In this document: in pieces, positions 32,956-41,170 of the stretch
Numbering within the stretch: the first letter of the stretch is position 1
Layout: each line of letters opens with the position of its first letter
Source of the DNA: Sphingomonas adhaesiva
GTDB lineage: Bacteria > Pseudomonadota > Alphaproteobacteria > Sphingomonadales > Sphingomonadaceae
Assembly: GCF_036946125.1 (NCBI RefSeq)
Contig: NZ_JAQIJT010000002.1
Span: 1 to 64,000 of the forward strand
Reading direction: 5' to 3'
Length of the DNA: 64,000 nucleotides
The notes under the pieces: generated by a model
What the model was told of the DNA's origin: nothing
Seen by the model: the letters and a program-made list of their open reading frames with translations, nothing else
The model's database searches: none
Position numbers and translations under genes: made by a program

Positions 32956-34115
32956 ACGAGTTCCTCAACGACGTCGTTGGCCTCGGCTTCAATCTGGTTC
33001 GCAGCGAGGATCGGCTCCAGGATATTCGCCGCGAGGTGCCTCACCACCGGCACGGCCACCCCGTCGCCCGTTAGGTGGTACGCGTCGTTGTAGTTCCTCG
33101 GCAGCTTGTACCTGTCCGGCAGGCCCATGAGCCGGGCGGTCTCCCGAGCCGTGATCAGTCGGGACCGGACCTGCTTGCCTTCAACGACCACGATGAGCTG
33201 GCGACTGGATCCGCCGGCCGGGGTCCGCAGGCATCCGGACACGTTGTCGAAGCGGATCTCGGCGCGCTGCACCTTGCCTGCGGACGCCGTGGGTCTCGTC
33301 CTCTTGTAGACGCAGCCGACGACGCGCTTGCCGGTTTCGCGCACGCCTTCGACCTTCGCCCGGTTGATGGGCGACATCATGTCGAGAAGCGCTCTGGTCT
33401 CCTCCTCCGAGCGCCAGGCGACCCCGTCGGACGGAGACTCGATCAGGTCGGCGAAGTTCTTCTTGCGCTTGGGCGGAACCGGGAGGTGCCACCACAACCA
33501 GCGCTGGGCCACCTCCTCGGGCATCTTGTCGTAGGCCGCGACGAGCTGACGCGTGTGGAAGCGCGATTCCGGTCCGGTCACGGTGAGGTCGGCTGGCACG
33601 TCGACGCCGTCCTTTACCGCGATCACGAAGAGGCGTGGCCGGGACTGGGGGACGAAGAGGGCCGCATCGACCACCAGGGCCCCGCATCGATAGCCCTGTT
33701 CGACGAGCGCGGTAGCGATCGCCACGAAGTCGCTTCCGCCATGGGAGGTCAGGGTGGCGGAGACGTTCTCGAGGACGATGAGCCTAGGCGCGCGATCCTC
33801 GGCGTTCAGCCCGCTGATCAGCGACCAGAAGGGCCAGAACGTCCCCGACCGCTCACCCTTCAGACCGGCACCGCCGCCTGCGAGGCTGAGGTCCTGGCAT
33901 GGGAAGGACGCCCACGCGAGATCGACCCTGCCGGGTAGATCCGCGACCTCCACCTCGCGCACGTCGCCGACGGTGAGTTCGCCGTCGCCCCAGTTCTCCT
34001 GGTAGGAAGCGCCCTTCTTGTGGTCGAAGTCGTTGGCGAAGCGGCAGGTCCAGCCCTGGCCTAGACCGGCGCGTGCCATGCCCCCGCCCGCGAAGAACTC
34101 GTAGAAGTCACGCAT
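32952..34115 (-). CDS. DNA cytosine-C5 methyltransferase
   Basis: A 387-residue enzyme with all key m5C motifs: FFAGGGMARAGLG (motif I, SAM), catalytic Cys73 in SFPCQDLSLAGGG (IV), LENV at 115-118 (VI), QSRPRLFVIAV (VIII) and the closing ARLMGLPDRY...GDGVAVPVV (IX-X). The stretch between VIII and IX is the target-recognition region. It should protect host DNA at the site cut by the R subunits. ATG 34115 overlaps the end of the RHH gene by eight bases, and its stop overlaps the R1 start, so regulator, methylase and R1 are one transcript. Confidence 0.9.
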   Translation of the reverse strand: MRDFYEFFAGGGMARAGLGQGWTCRFANDFDHKKGASYQENWGDGELTVGDVREVEVADLPGRVDLAWASFPCQDLSLAGGGAGLKGERSGTFWPFWSLISGLNAEDRAPRLIVLENVSATLTSHGGSDFVAIATALVEQGYRCGALVVDAALFVPQSRPRLFVIAVKDGVDVPADLTVTGPESRFHTRQLVAAYDKMPEEVAQRWLWWHLPVPPKRKKNFADLIESPSDGVAWRSEEETRALLDMMSPINRAKVEGVRETGKRVVGCVYKRTRPTASAGKVQRAEIRFDNVSGCLRTPAGGSSRQLIVVVEGKQVRSRLITARETARLMGLPDRYKLPRNYNDAYHLTGDGVAVPVVRHLAANILEPILAANQIEAEANDVVEELV

Positions 34116-34278
34116 CGGCCGTCTCCCGCGTCGGCTGCCGCTCACGCTGCAGCTTCTCGGCGATCGCTTCGGCGATCCACGTGTTCCGCGACACGTTGCC
34201 CGTGCGCTCTGCCCTGGATGCGTCGATGGCGGTCATCATCTCGTCGTCGATTCGCAGGCTCGTGTGTGTCGTCGCCAT
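34108..34278 (-). CDS. Ribbon-helix-helix regulator of the restriction block
   Basis: A 56-residue RHH protein: ATTHTSLRIDDEMMTAIDAS gives the DNA-contacting strand and first helix, and SRNTWIAEAIAEKLQRERQ the second helix. It occupies the slot where a C (controller) protein sits in classical restriction-modification operons. A perfect tandem palindrome overlaps its promoter, so autorepression and repression of the divergent operon are likely. ATG 34278 is used; a longer in-frame extension to 34335 would cross the palindrome. Confidence 0.75.
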   Translation of the reverse strand: MATTHTSLRIDDEMMTAIDASRAERTGNVSRNTWIAEAIAEKLQRERQPTRETADA

Positions 34279-34310
34279 GTTTGCGCCCTTCCGCAAGCTG
34301 TAATCTATAG

Positions 34311-34329
34311 TGGCGCCACTCTGGCGCCA
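34311..34329. promoter_or_regulatory. Tandem palindromic operator over the divergent promoters
   Basis: TGGCGCCACTCTGGCGCCA is a 19-base repeat of two identical 8-base palindromes (TGGCGCCA) spaced by CTC, with centres 11 bases apart, so both sites face the same side of the helix. On the minus strand TTGGCG and TATAGA-like elements flank it at promoter-like spacing, so a bound repressor would block the regulator/methylase promoter. The spacing fits two RHH dimers binding side by side. The R2 operon starts about 100 bases to the right. Confidence 0.6.
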
Positions 34330-34432
34330 ATGCAAGTAGATTCATGCTCTGTTCTTCGCTTTAACCGAGACCCGAAACGACCTATGTTGATGGGACACGG
34401 GGACGTTCTGTTACGCAGGGGGAGATATCGGG

Positions 34433-35272
34433 ATGGGTGCCAGCGAGGCAGCGCCGTGTCGTCACAGGGGTGCACCGCCCGACGACATAGTGGATCGGGT
34501 GGCTGCGGTGGTGCGCGCGTTGGGCGAGGACGAAGCGTTCCTCAACCGTAACGGGTTGTCCGGGGACGACTTCAGGCTCGCGCTGCCGACGGCGATCGAG
34601 CGCGTGAGAGGGAGCCAGTCGGCGAGCAACAGCGAGCGCCGCGAGTTCCTCGTCGCCTTGTTCGAGTTCCTGGTTGCGAGGGGGGCGATCTCGTCCTTCA
34701 GCCGTCCGACCTACGGAGACGACACGGTCTACCGGCTCAAGGTCGGCGGGTCCGGCGACATCGCGGTCATCCAGAAGGGGTGCCCCGACGGACGGCACAG
34801 CAGCGTGGCCTGGTCAGTACCGGACTGGGCAGCGGAGACCTACGTCTGGTGGCTCTGCTCAAGTCTGACGAAGGAACCGGGCTGGCACGTCTCGGCCGGC
34901 GTGAAGCGTATGAGGGGGCGCTTCTTCAATGATCAGGGCGAGACGCTCGATGGCGTGATCTTCCACAACAACGTCTGCGGCTCCGACCATCGACCGTGCC
35001 CGAAGATGTCGCGCGCCGTCGACATCGGCGGCATGCGTGTCCCACCCCCGTGCATCTGGGTCACGCCGGACGCAGGCGGTGGCCCGGACTACAACTGGGC
35101 TGGCACGATCCAGCGGAAGTTCCCGGCCATCCTGCTCTCGGGGTTCGGCATTCCGCCGGAGGAGGCGGCGCTCTACACGGGACATGTCGGTTTCCAGCGT
35201 GGCGCTGGCGTGGACAGGACGAACATCACCTCGCGATACGGCAGCGGCCGCGTCACGAACGCAAGGAGCTGA
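34433..35272 (+). CDS. Restriction endonuclease-like subunit R2 (paralogue of R1)
   Basis: A 279-residue protein with GGGGGAG upstream of its ATG. It aligns by eye with R1 over most of its length: IERVRGSQSASNSERREFLV, YRLKVGGSGDIAVIQKGCPDG, a central W-rich helix (AAETYVWWLCSSL), then GVIFHNNVCGSDHRPCPKM and RVPPPCIWVTPDA. The Asp of R1 (YDF) is replaced by Arg (YRL), so this copy may be a non-catalytic or differently catalytic partner. It is first in a four-gene operon with a ParB-like protein, a helicase and a DUF3883 protein. The enzyme class is inferred from the methylase context. Confidence 0.6.
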   Translation: MGASEAAPCRHRGAPPDDIVDRVAAVVRALGEDEAFLNRNGLSGDDFRLALPTAIERVRGSQSASNSERREFLVALFEFLVARGAISSFSRPTYGDDTVYRLKVGGSGDIAVIQKGCPDGRHSSVAWSVPDWAAETYVWWLCSSLTKEPGWHVSAGVKRMRGRFFNDQGETLDGVIFHNNVCGSDHRPCPKMSRAVDIGGMRVPPPCIWVTPDAGGGPDYNWAGTIQRKFPAILLSGFGIPPEEAALYTGHVGFQRGAGVDRTNITSRYGSGRVTNARS

Positions 35273-35274
35273 GG

Positions 35275-36606
35275 ATGACGAACCCGCTGGTTGACCAGGA
35301 GAGATTGCAGTTCCTCGAAGCTCGCAAGGCTTCGAGCACGAAGAAGGGGCTGCTGCCCGCTTGGCCTCGCACCGACAAGGAGCTGCCGCTCGTCGACCTC
35401 GACGTGAAGTGGGTGCGGTTCTCGACGCTGAACCACCGGACCAAGTCGGAGCAGATGCGCATCGTCCGGCAGCGCGGCGAAACGGATCTGTTCACGGCCG
35501 ACCCGCTCGGCGCGGAGGCCCAGAAGGAACAGTTCGCCATCCTATCGGGACAGGAGGGCTTCGCGGACCTGAAGGCCGACCTGAGGGAACGCGGGCAGCA
35601 GGACCCCGCGGTCGTCACCTCCGAAGGCGTGCTCATCAACGGCAATCGCCGATCGGCCGCCCTTCGCAGCCTGTTCCTCGACGACACCTACATGCCGGCG
35701 CAGTACGTGAAGTGTCTCGTGCTGCCGGCGGACGCCACCTTGGCCGAACTGGTGGATCTCGAGACGGAGCTCCAGATCGCCCGCGACTTCAAGGTCGACT
35801 ACACCTGGGTGAACGAGGCCCTTCTCATCGAGGAGCTGTTCGACCGCGAGGGCAAGAGCTGGGCAAAGGTCGCCTCCCGCATGCACAAGCCGGTCGCGGA
35901 CGTCAGGACGCAGTACGAGAAGCTGCAGCAGCTGCATCAGCTCGTTCACCTCTCGAACGGCACGCGTCACCACGCCGATTTCGTGCCGAACGAGTCCGCG
36001 TTCACGGAACTCGCCCGACACATCAAGGGCAAGCCGGCCGCCGAGGCCGCTTCGGTCCGGGACGCCTACTTCCTGGGCACTCTGACTGGGGTGAATTACC
36101 GCGCCCTGCGGCATCTGCAGCGTGCCGACGCGAGCGCCCTCGTCCGTCAGGAGCTCCAGGCCGAGGTGTCACTGGCGGCGCTGCTGACCCCGGCTCAGGA
36201 GGAGGTTGCGACCGACGAGGTCGACCTGCTGGACGACGTGCTCGGCGGCGGTGGTGACGGCGGGACCGAGCAGCAGGCGGACCTCAAGAACGTGTTGTCG
36301 TTCCTCGCCCGGAACGGCGGCGAGCAGGAGATCGAGGTCGCCGGCAAGAAGGTCCAGGTCGAGGACCTGATGCGATCGGTCAAGGCCGCGGTCGATCAGG
36401 CCGCCGACGAGGCGAGCAGCCAGACCGAGGAGAAGACGACCGTCACGGCTCCGACTGAGCTCATCGCCGCTGCGCTGAAGAAGCTCACCAAGGCGAAGGA
36501 GGCTTTGCCGAAGGCAAGGGTGATCGATCAGTGGAAGGAGGACGCCTTCAAGGCGCGCCTCGCGGAGTTGAAGGCCGCGGTCGCCGAACTCGAGAAACCC
36601 GCATGA
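35275..36606 (+). CDS. ParB/sulfiredoxin-like domain protein
   Basis: A 443-residue protein. The N-terminal part carries a ParB-type motif, AVVTSEGVLINGNRRSAALR near residues 112-130 (GxxRxxAL), as in ParB/DndB-like NTPases and nucleases. A helical middle contains WAKVASRMHKPVADVRTQYE, a likely helix-turn-helix. The C-terminal third is glycine/acid-rich and then coiled-coil-like (LKKLTKAKEALPKARVIDQW, LAELKAAVAELEK). It starts three bases after R2 and overlaps the helicase by four, so the genes are co-translated. A DNA-scanning or clamp role for the restriction complex is inferred. Confidence 0.65.
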   Translation: MTNPLVDQERLQFLEARKASSTKKGLLPAWPRTDKELPLVDLDVKWVRFSTLNHRTKSEQMRIVRQRGETDLFTADPLGAEAQKEQFAILSGQEGFADLKADLRERGQQDPAVVTSEGVLINGNRRSAALRSLFLDDTYMPAQYVKCLVLPADATLAELVDLETELQIARDFKVDYTWVNEALLIEELFDREGKSWAKVASRMHKPVADVRTQYEKLQQLHQLVHLSNGTRHHADFVPNESAFTELARHIKGKPAAEAASVRDAYFLGTLTGVNYRALRHLQRADASALVRQELQAEVSLAALLTPAQEEVATDEVDLLDDVLGGGGDGGTEQQADLKNVLSFLARNGGEQEIEVAGKKVQVEDLMRSVKAAVDQAADEASSQTEEKTTVTAPTELIAAALKKLTKAKEALPKARVIDQWKEDAFKARLAELKAAVAELEKPA

Positions 36607-38501
36607 TCAGCGCCGAGCTCTACCGGCAGGGGCAGCCAACGGTCATCGTCGAGCGCTCGGACGATGCGAACGTCGGTGCCTGGGCGAGGCTCCAGGAGGC
36701 GTTGGCGCGCGGGGTGCTGTCCGGTTCCGCCCGGCAGACGGTCGTGCATGCCGACGTGTTCCTTGCCGAGCTTGACGTCCTCCGCGAGGTTCGGGGGGTC
36801 TTCGCCGAGAAGGTCACCCTCGGGGAGACCTTGACGGCGCAACTCAGGTCGATGGCGCAGGACCGCAGGGCGAGGGAGGAGGCGACGGCGGCTCTGGATG
36901 GGCCGCCAGCCGATTTGGATGTACTGGCTTCCGAATTGAGGCAGGCCGGGTTCAAACGGATATTGAAGCCGTTCCAGCTCGTGAATCTCGCGCACGTGCT
37001 GCGGCTGCCGCACGCTGCCGACTTCTCGGTGCCGGGTGCCGGAAAGACGACCGTCGCCCTCGCGGCATACGCCATCCGCAGACACCGCGGCCAAGTCAGC
37101 CGGCTGCTGGTGGTGGCGCCGATCGCCGCGTTCGAGGCCTGGCGAGAGGAGTCGGTTGCCTGCTTCGACATCCCTCTCGCGATGGCGACCTACGCGGGCG
37201 GCGACATGCACGTACCCAGCGAAGTCGAGCTGCTCGTCTCGAACTACAATAGGGTGGCCAGCGACTACGACACCATCAGGGCTTTCGTCGCGCGGGGCCA
37301 GACCCAGGTCGTCCTTGACGAGGCTCACCGCGTCAAACGAGGCGCGGCGGGCAAGCACGGTCGCGCGGTCCTCGATCTCGCTTATGCGGCCGCCCGTCGT
37401 GACGTCCTCACGGGCACGCCCGCACCTCAAGGGGCGCACGACCTGGTCGCCTTGGTGCAGTTTCTCTACCCTGCGCAGGACCGGCAGATCCTCCCTCATT
37501 CGGCGTACACGGAGAGTCTCGGCCGCGACGAGGCCGTTCTGGCGGAGACCCACGCGGCACTCGCCCGCTATTTCGTGCGAACCGCCAAAACCGAGCTGGG
37601 TCTGCCGGGGACCGACTTCCAGGTAATCAGGCGACCCATGTCGCCGATCCAGCGTGCGATCTACGACGCGCTTCTCGGCCGGTACAGGTCCCAGCTGGCA
37701 GGCGGGGACGACAGCCTGCGGGACATGCGTCGGCTTGGACAAATCGTGATGTACCTGCTTGAGGCCGCCACCAATCCGATGCTGCTGACGGCCGGGTCGG
37801 ACCCCGGGGACGATCCGGGTTTCGCTCATCCGCCGGTGGAGCTCGACGGCAACGAGACGGTGGCCGAACTTCTTGCGCGCTACGGCAGCTTCGAGACGCC
37901 TTGGAAGTACCAGGAGGTGGTCAGGATCGTGGCGGACGCTGCCGCCCGCGGTGAGAAGGTCCTGGTCTGGACCAACTTCGTCAGAAACATCCGGCTTCTG
38001 CAGCGGATGCTGCGCCCCTACAATCCCGCGGCGGTGCACGGCGGCGTTCCTTCCGATCCGGATCCGGCTCCCGGAGTCGTCACCCGTGACGCGGAATTCA
38101 ATCGGTTTCGCCACGATCCCACCTGTTCGGTGTTGCTGGCGAATCCGGCAGCGTGCGGGGAGGGCGTAAGTCTTCACCACTGGTGCCATCATGCCGTCTA
38201 CCTCGACCGGTCATTCAACGCCGGCCACTTCCTCCAGAGCCAGGACCGGATCCACCGATTGGGCCTGGCGGACGGGACACTGACGACCTTCACGCTGCTG
38301 ATCAGCGAGGAGACCATCGACGTCACGGTCGATGGGCGTCTCCAGGACAAGGTCCGTGCCCTGTCCACCCTCATGAACGATCCCGGATTGGTCCAGATCG
38401 CGCTGCCGTCCGCCGACGAGGGCGAGGACGGTGCCCCGGCGTTCGTCGACGATCTGTCGGCCGTGATGGACCATCTGGGTGAAGATGCGCGAGCTGCCTA
38501 G
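36603..38501 (+). CDS. SNF2/DEAH-type helicase
   Basis: A 632-residue superfamily 2 ATPase. Walker A is FSVPGAGKTTVAL near residues 142-153, the DEAH box is VVLDEAHRVK near 236-245, motif III LTGTPAPQGAHD follows, and the second RecA lobe shows KVLVWTNFVRNIRLLQ, LANPAACGEGVSLH and QSQDRIHRLGLADG, the motif V/VI region with the arginine finger. This is the layout of SNF2-like translocases that drive restriction and DISARM-type defence. The N-terminal 115 residues are specific. It overlaps both neighbours (ATGA before; 17-23 bases after). Confidence 0.85.
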   Translation: MISAELYRQGQPTVIVERSDDANVGAWARLQEALARGVLSGSARQTVVHADVFLAELDVLREVRGVFAEKVTLGETLTAQLRSMAQDRRAREEATAALDGPPADLDVLASELRQAGFKRILKPFQLVNLAHVLRLPHAADFSVPGAGKTTVALAAYAIRRHRGQVSRLLVVAPIAAFEAWREESVACFDIPLAMATYAGGDMHVPSEVELLVSNYNRVASDYDTIRAFVARGQTQVVLDEAHRVKRGAAGKHGRAVLDLAYAAARRDVLTGTPAPQGAHDLVALVQFLYPAQDRQILPHSAYTESLGRDEAVLAETHAALARYFVRTAKTELGLPGTDFQVIRRPMSPIQRAIYDALLGRYRSQLAGGDDSLRDMRRLGQIVMYLLEAATNPMLLTAGSDPGDDPGFAHPPVELDGNETVAELLARYGSFETPWKYQEVVRIVADAAARGEKVLVWTNFVRNIRLLQRMLRPYNPAAVHGGVPSDPDPAPGVVTRDAEFNRFRHDPTCSVLLANPAACGEGVSLHHWCHHAVYLDRSFNAGHFLQSQDRIHRLGLADGTLTTFTLLISEETIDVTVDGRLQDKVRALSTLMNDPGLVQIALPSADEGEDGAPAFVDDLSAVMDHLGEDARAA

Positions 38502-39399
38502 CAGAGGTCGCTGCCATGCGGCCTTCCTCCTCGCGTCGGTCGCTCGCTTGAAGAAGCAGGGCGACGTCGAGGAATGGCTCGCGGCGGCTCTCTCCGGTGC
38601 CAGTTACATGGCGGGCGCTCTCGACCTCGCCGGGACGGTCGGGGTGCTGGTGGGTGGAGGGCTTGCGGGATGCGGTGACACGGTCTGGATCAGGAAGGAT
38701 CTGGCCAGGCTGAGCCACGTCGCAGATCGATCATCCTTCCTCGGCATCGCGTCGCTGCTTCTGAGGCGGTTTCCTCCCGACTGGATCGGCTTGGTGGTGT
38801 CGGACGGCGAGGTGATGTTGGACCTGATCCCGCCGAAGGACCTGAGCCGGTTGGAATGGCTTGGTCCGGATCTCGTGCCCCTGATCCTGAACGTTCATGC
38901 TCAAATCACTGCTCAGGCGGACGACGACCTCCGCAAGCTGCTCGGGACCGCGGGGGAGTTGGCGGTGATGGATGCCCTGCGGCGCGTCGGCTTGCACCCA
39001 GTTCACGTCGCGCTGGTATCCGACGCCTATGGATACGATATCGAAGTGGTGGAAGATGGTAAGACGCGGCGCTTGGAAGTGAAGACCTGCGTGCCGTCGA
39101 CAGCCGACCGCATCATCATATCACGAAATGAATTTGCGAAGGCGATGTCCTTCGAGAAGGGATGGGAGCTGGTCCAGGTGACTCTAACTTCAGCGGTAAT
39201 AGTGGCCGGAAGGGTCGAGGCGAAGGACGTGCTCCGCTTCCGGGGGTTGGAGAGCAAATCGATCGTTGATGCGGCTCCGGCCAAGTCGGAGACCTTCGAC
39301 TGGCTGGAGTCGGCCGAACTGCGACCATTGGCGGACAGTTGGCGGCCGAGCGGGTTGGCTGTCTCCGACAAATTCAGCGTCGTTCTTGCCGAACTCTGA
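38485..39399 (+). CDS. DUF3883-domain protein (predicted PD-(D/E)XK nuclease)
   Basis: A 304-residue protein. The C-terminal half has the DUF3883 motif: GTAGELAVMDALRRVGL near 154-170, then YGYDIEVVEDG with Asp185 and RRLEVKTCVP with Glu198 and Lys200, matching GxxxE...D...ExK of restriction-like nucleases. The segment ISRNEFAKAMSFEKGWELVQ completes the fold. The N-terminal 140 residues are specific. DUF3883 domains are repeatedly found with helicases in phage-defence loci. The start inside the helicase gene (GTG 38479 or ATG 38485) shows translational coupling. Confidence 0.75.
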   Translation: MRELPSRGRCHAAFLLASVARLKKQGDVEEWLAAALSGASYMAGALDLAGTVGVLVGGGLAGCGDTVWIRKDLARLSHVADRSSFLGIASLLLRRFPPDWIGLVVSDGEVMLDLIPPKDLSRLEWLGPDLVPLILNVHAQITAQADDDLRKLLGTAGELAVMDALRRVGLHPVHVALVSDAYGYDIEVVEDGKTRRLEVKTCVPSTADRIIISRNEFAKAMSFEKGWELVQVTLTSAVIVAGRVEAKDVLRFRGLESKSIVDAAPAKSETFDWLESAELRPLADSWRPSGLAVSDKFSVVLAEL

Positions 39400-39457
39400 A
39401 GGTCGATCGGGGGAGTATGAGCGGGGCTGAGGCGGAGGATACCTAGCGGTCGTGAGG

Positions 39458-39488
39458 CGCGTCGCACCCGCTCTGCGGGTGCGACGCG
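39458..39488. terminator. Strong bidirectional hairpin
   Basis: A perfect 13-base-pair stem (CGCGTCGCACCCG pairing with CGGGTGCGACGCG) with a CTCTG loop. It lies between the end of the plus-strand helicase operon and the end of the convergent minus-strand operon. No long T run follows on either side, so it may act as an intrinsic terminator with weak tail or as a transcript-end barrier. Confidence 0.7.
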
Positions 39489-39507
39489 ATCAGCTAGGGG
39501 TTCCAGA

Positions 39508-40308
39508 TCAGCTCGCGGCGATCGCAGGCAAATCGCGGTCCATGTTCGTCGCCGAAATCGCGAGAACCATCAGCAGGTGCTGGGTGAGGTCGGGCTGTCG
39601 ACTGCGTCCCGCCATCTCGGCCCACGCGGGCCACCGGTCGAGGCGCACGCACAGCCATTCGTAGAAGGCGTCCCGCTGCTCCTCGTTCTCGAAGCGGAGG
39701 GACCAGCTCGTCTCCAGCACCGGCACCTCGCCCTCGCCGCGCTTGACCAGGATGACGTGCGGCCACGCCCCGATCTTCGTCCGGCGGAAGCCCACGCCCC
39801 ACTTGAGCGCGGCCTGCTCGACCCTGGCTAGCCGCGCCTCGCGCTCCTCCGGGCCGAGACCGAGCTCGACGAGCTGGGCGACGGTCGCTCGACCGGGGCG
39901 ATCCTTGCGAACGTCCTGCGGGCGAGTGCCCATCAGCATGTGGAGGACAGCCCAACCCTCGGCGGTGAGGCCGTCCCGACCGGCGATCAGGCCCTCGCGG
40001 GTGAGCCATGCCATGTACCAGCCGGAGAACTGGCCGCACCCTGTGAACATGTCGGTGGTGCGTTCGGCGCTCTCCGGCCGCCGACGCGCCCACTGCGCGA
40101 GGACGCCGTGGAGGAACTCGAGCTTGTCCTGTGGGATGTAGGCTCCTCGCGGCATGCCCAACCTCCCGTACCAGAACGCCTCCCGGATGGTGCCCCAGCG
40201 CTCGCCCGTCGCGTCGTCGACGAACTCGGCCGGGGTGCCGTCCCCGGGCTCGATCCTCAGCCAGCAGCCCCAGGGCAGCTCGGGATCGACGGGGAGGCGG
40301 CGGGTCAT
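39508..40308 (-). CDS. Element-borne hypothetical protein
   Basis: A 266-residue soluble protein, tryptophan-rich (WGCWLRIEPGDG, WYMAWLTREGLIAG, RLDRWPAWAEMAG). No family recognised. The ATG at 40308 overlaps the stop of the upstream gene (ATGA), so they form an operon with the protein encoded at 40305-41012. A long frame upstream of this ATG belongs to that gene in another frame. Setting on the integrated element next to a primase suggests replication or regulation. Confidence 0.55.
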   Translation of the reverse strand: MTRRLPVDPELPWGCWLRIEPGDGTPAEFVDDATGERWGTIREAFWYGRLGMPRGAYIPQDKLEFLHGVLAQWARRRPESAERTTDMFTGCGQFSGWYMAWLTREGLIAGRDGLTAEGWAVLHMLMGTRPQDVRKDRPGRATVAQLVELGLGPEEREARLARVEQAALKWGVGFRRTKIGAWPHVILVKRGEGEVPVLETSWSLRFENEEQRDAFYEWLCVRLDRWPAWAEMAGRSRQPDLTQHLLMVLAISATNMDRDLPAIAAS

Positions 40309-41012
40309 CGGCCGATCCTCCGCGGATCGTAGTGGGTTTCCCGGGGCCCTGGGTCCGCCTCCCTCGCGTCGCGGCCCTCCTCCACAGCCTTGAGCTGGGT
40401 GGCGAGGCGCACGCACTCCTCGTAGACGAACTGCTCCGTCTTGTAGGTCCGCTCGTTGACGCCCTCCAGCGTCCCGTTCTGCGCCTTCCGATAGCCGAAT
40501 ACGGGCATGACGTCGCCGGGCTGGTCGCACTCGAAGCCGAGCCACCAGGCGTCGTCCCCCCGCTGGGCGGCCGCATTCGCGTAGAGCGGATCGCGGCTGA
40601 CGCGCGGCGGCTCGACGGCGACGTGGCAGATCGACCGGGCCTCTTCCTCCCGCCGCTGGCACTCGTGCGCGTAGCTGATGCCGCCGTGCACGCTGATCCC
40701 GAGCCCCGCGAAGGCGTATGGCTGCATGCCGTACAGCGGGTGCGTCGGGGGCACGGCGACGTAGCCGCCGAGGTGGCCGCCCTGCGCGGACCGCCGGATG
40801 ATGCAGGCGTAGCCGCTCATCTGGTCGGTCCAGGCAATCTTGTCGGCCTCCTTGCTCCAGGGGCCGTCGTTGCTCGGGTGGACGTCGCGGACGTGGTAGA
40901 CGGCATCCACCTGCACAGGCAGATCGCCGCCGTTCATCTTGCGCGCGGCGGGCAGGGCGGGCGGCTGGTGCTTGGCGAGGGCGCGGGAGTCGGTGTTCTT
41001 CTTCCTGGTCAT
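40305..41012 (-). CDS. Element-borne hypothetical protein (phage-like)
   Basis: A 235-residue protein beginning TRKKNTDSRALAKHQPPALP. The body carries YVAVPPTHPLYGMQPYAFAG, YAHECQ and WWLGFECDQPGDVMPVFGY, which resembles proteins of unknown role common in actinophage and alphaproteobacterial phage genomes (the WW-GF-CxHxxD-like patch may bind a metal). It ends with a helical tail (TEQFVYEECVRLATQLK) typical of that group. It overlaps the next gene by four bases. Confidence 0.55.
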   Translation of the reverse strand: MTRKKNTDSRALAKHQPPALPAARKMNGGDLPVQVDAVYHVRDVHPSNDGPWSKEADKIAWTDQMSGYACIIRRSAQGGHLGGYVAVPPTHPLYGMQPYAFAGLGISVHGGISYAHECQRREEEARSICHVAVEPPRVSRDPLYANAAAQRGDDAWWLGFECDQPGDVMPVFGYRKAQNGTLEGVNERTYKTEQFVYEECVRLATQLKAVEEGRDAREADPGPRETHYDPRRIGR

Positions 41013-41170
41013 GTGCCTGGTCCTTGTCGATGTGGTCGGCGGTGCCGATCGTGTGTGGGTCGAAGCGGTGGCGGCTCTCGGCGGATCACGGGCACGGGCC
41101 CGGCGTTCGCCGACGCCGATGGCTCCGACGTCGTCGTGGACGGTCATGTCGATGGTCTCCGGTGGTGCGC

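Noticed and set aside
36528..38192. Minus-strand open frame of 554 codons opposite the helicase
   Set aside because: Pure shadow of the helicase codon third-position bias. No motif or ribosome-binding site.
32047..39399. DISARM or BREX system
   Set aside because: The methylase plus SNF2 helicase suggested DISARM, but there is no DUF1998 protein and no phospholipase-D nuclease. No BrxC/PglZ-like gene is present for BREX.
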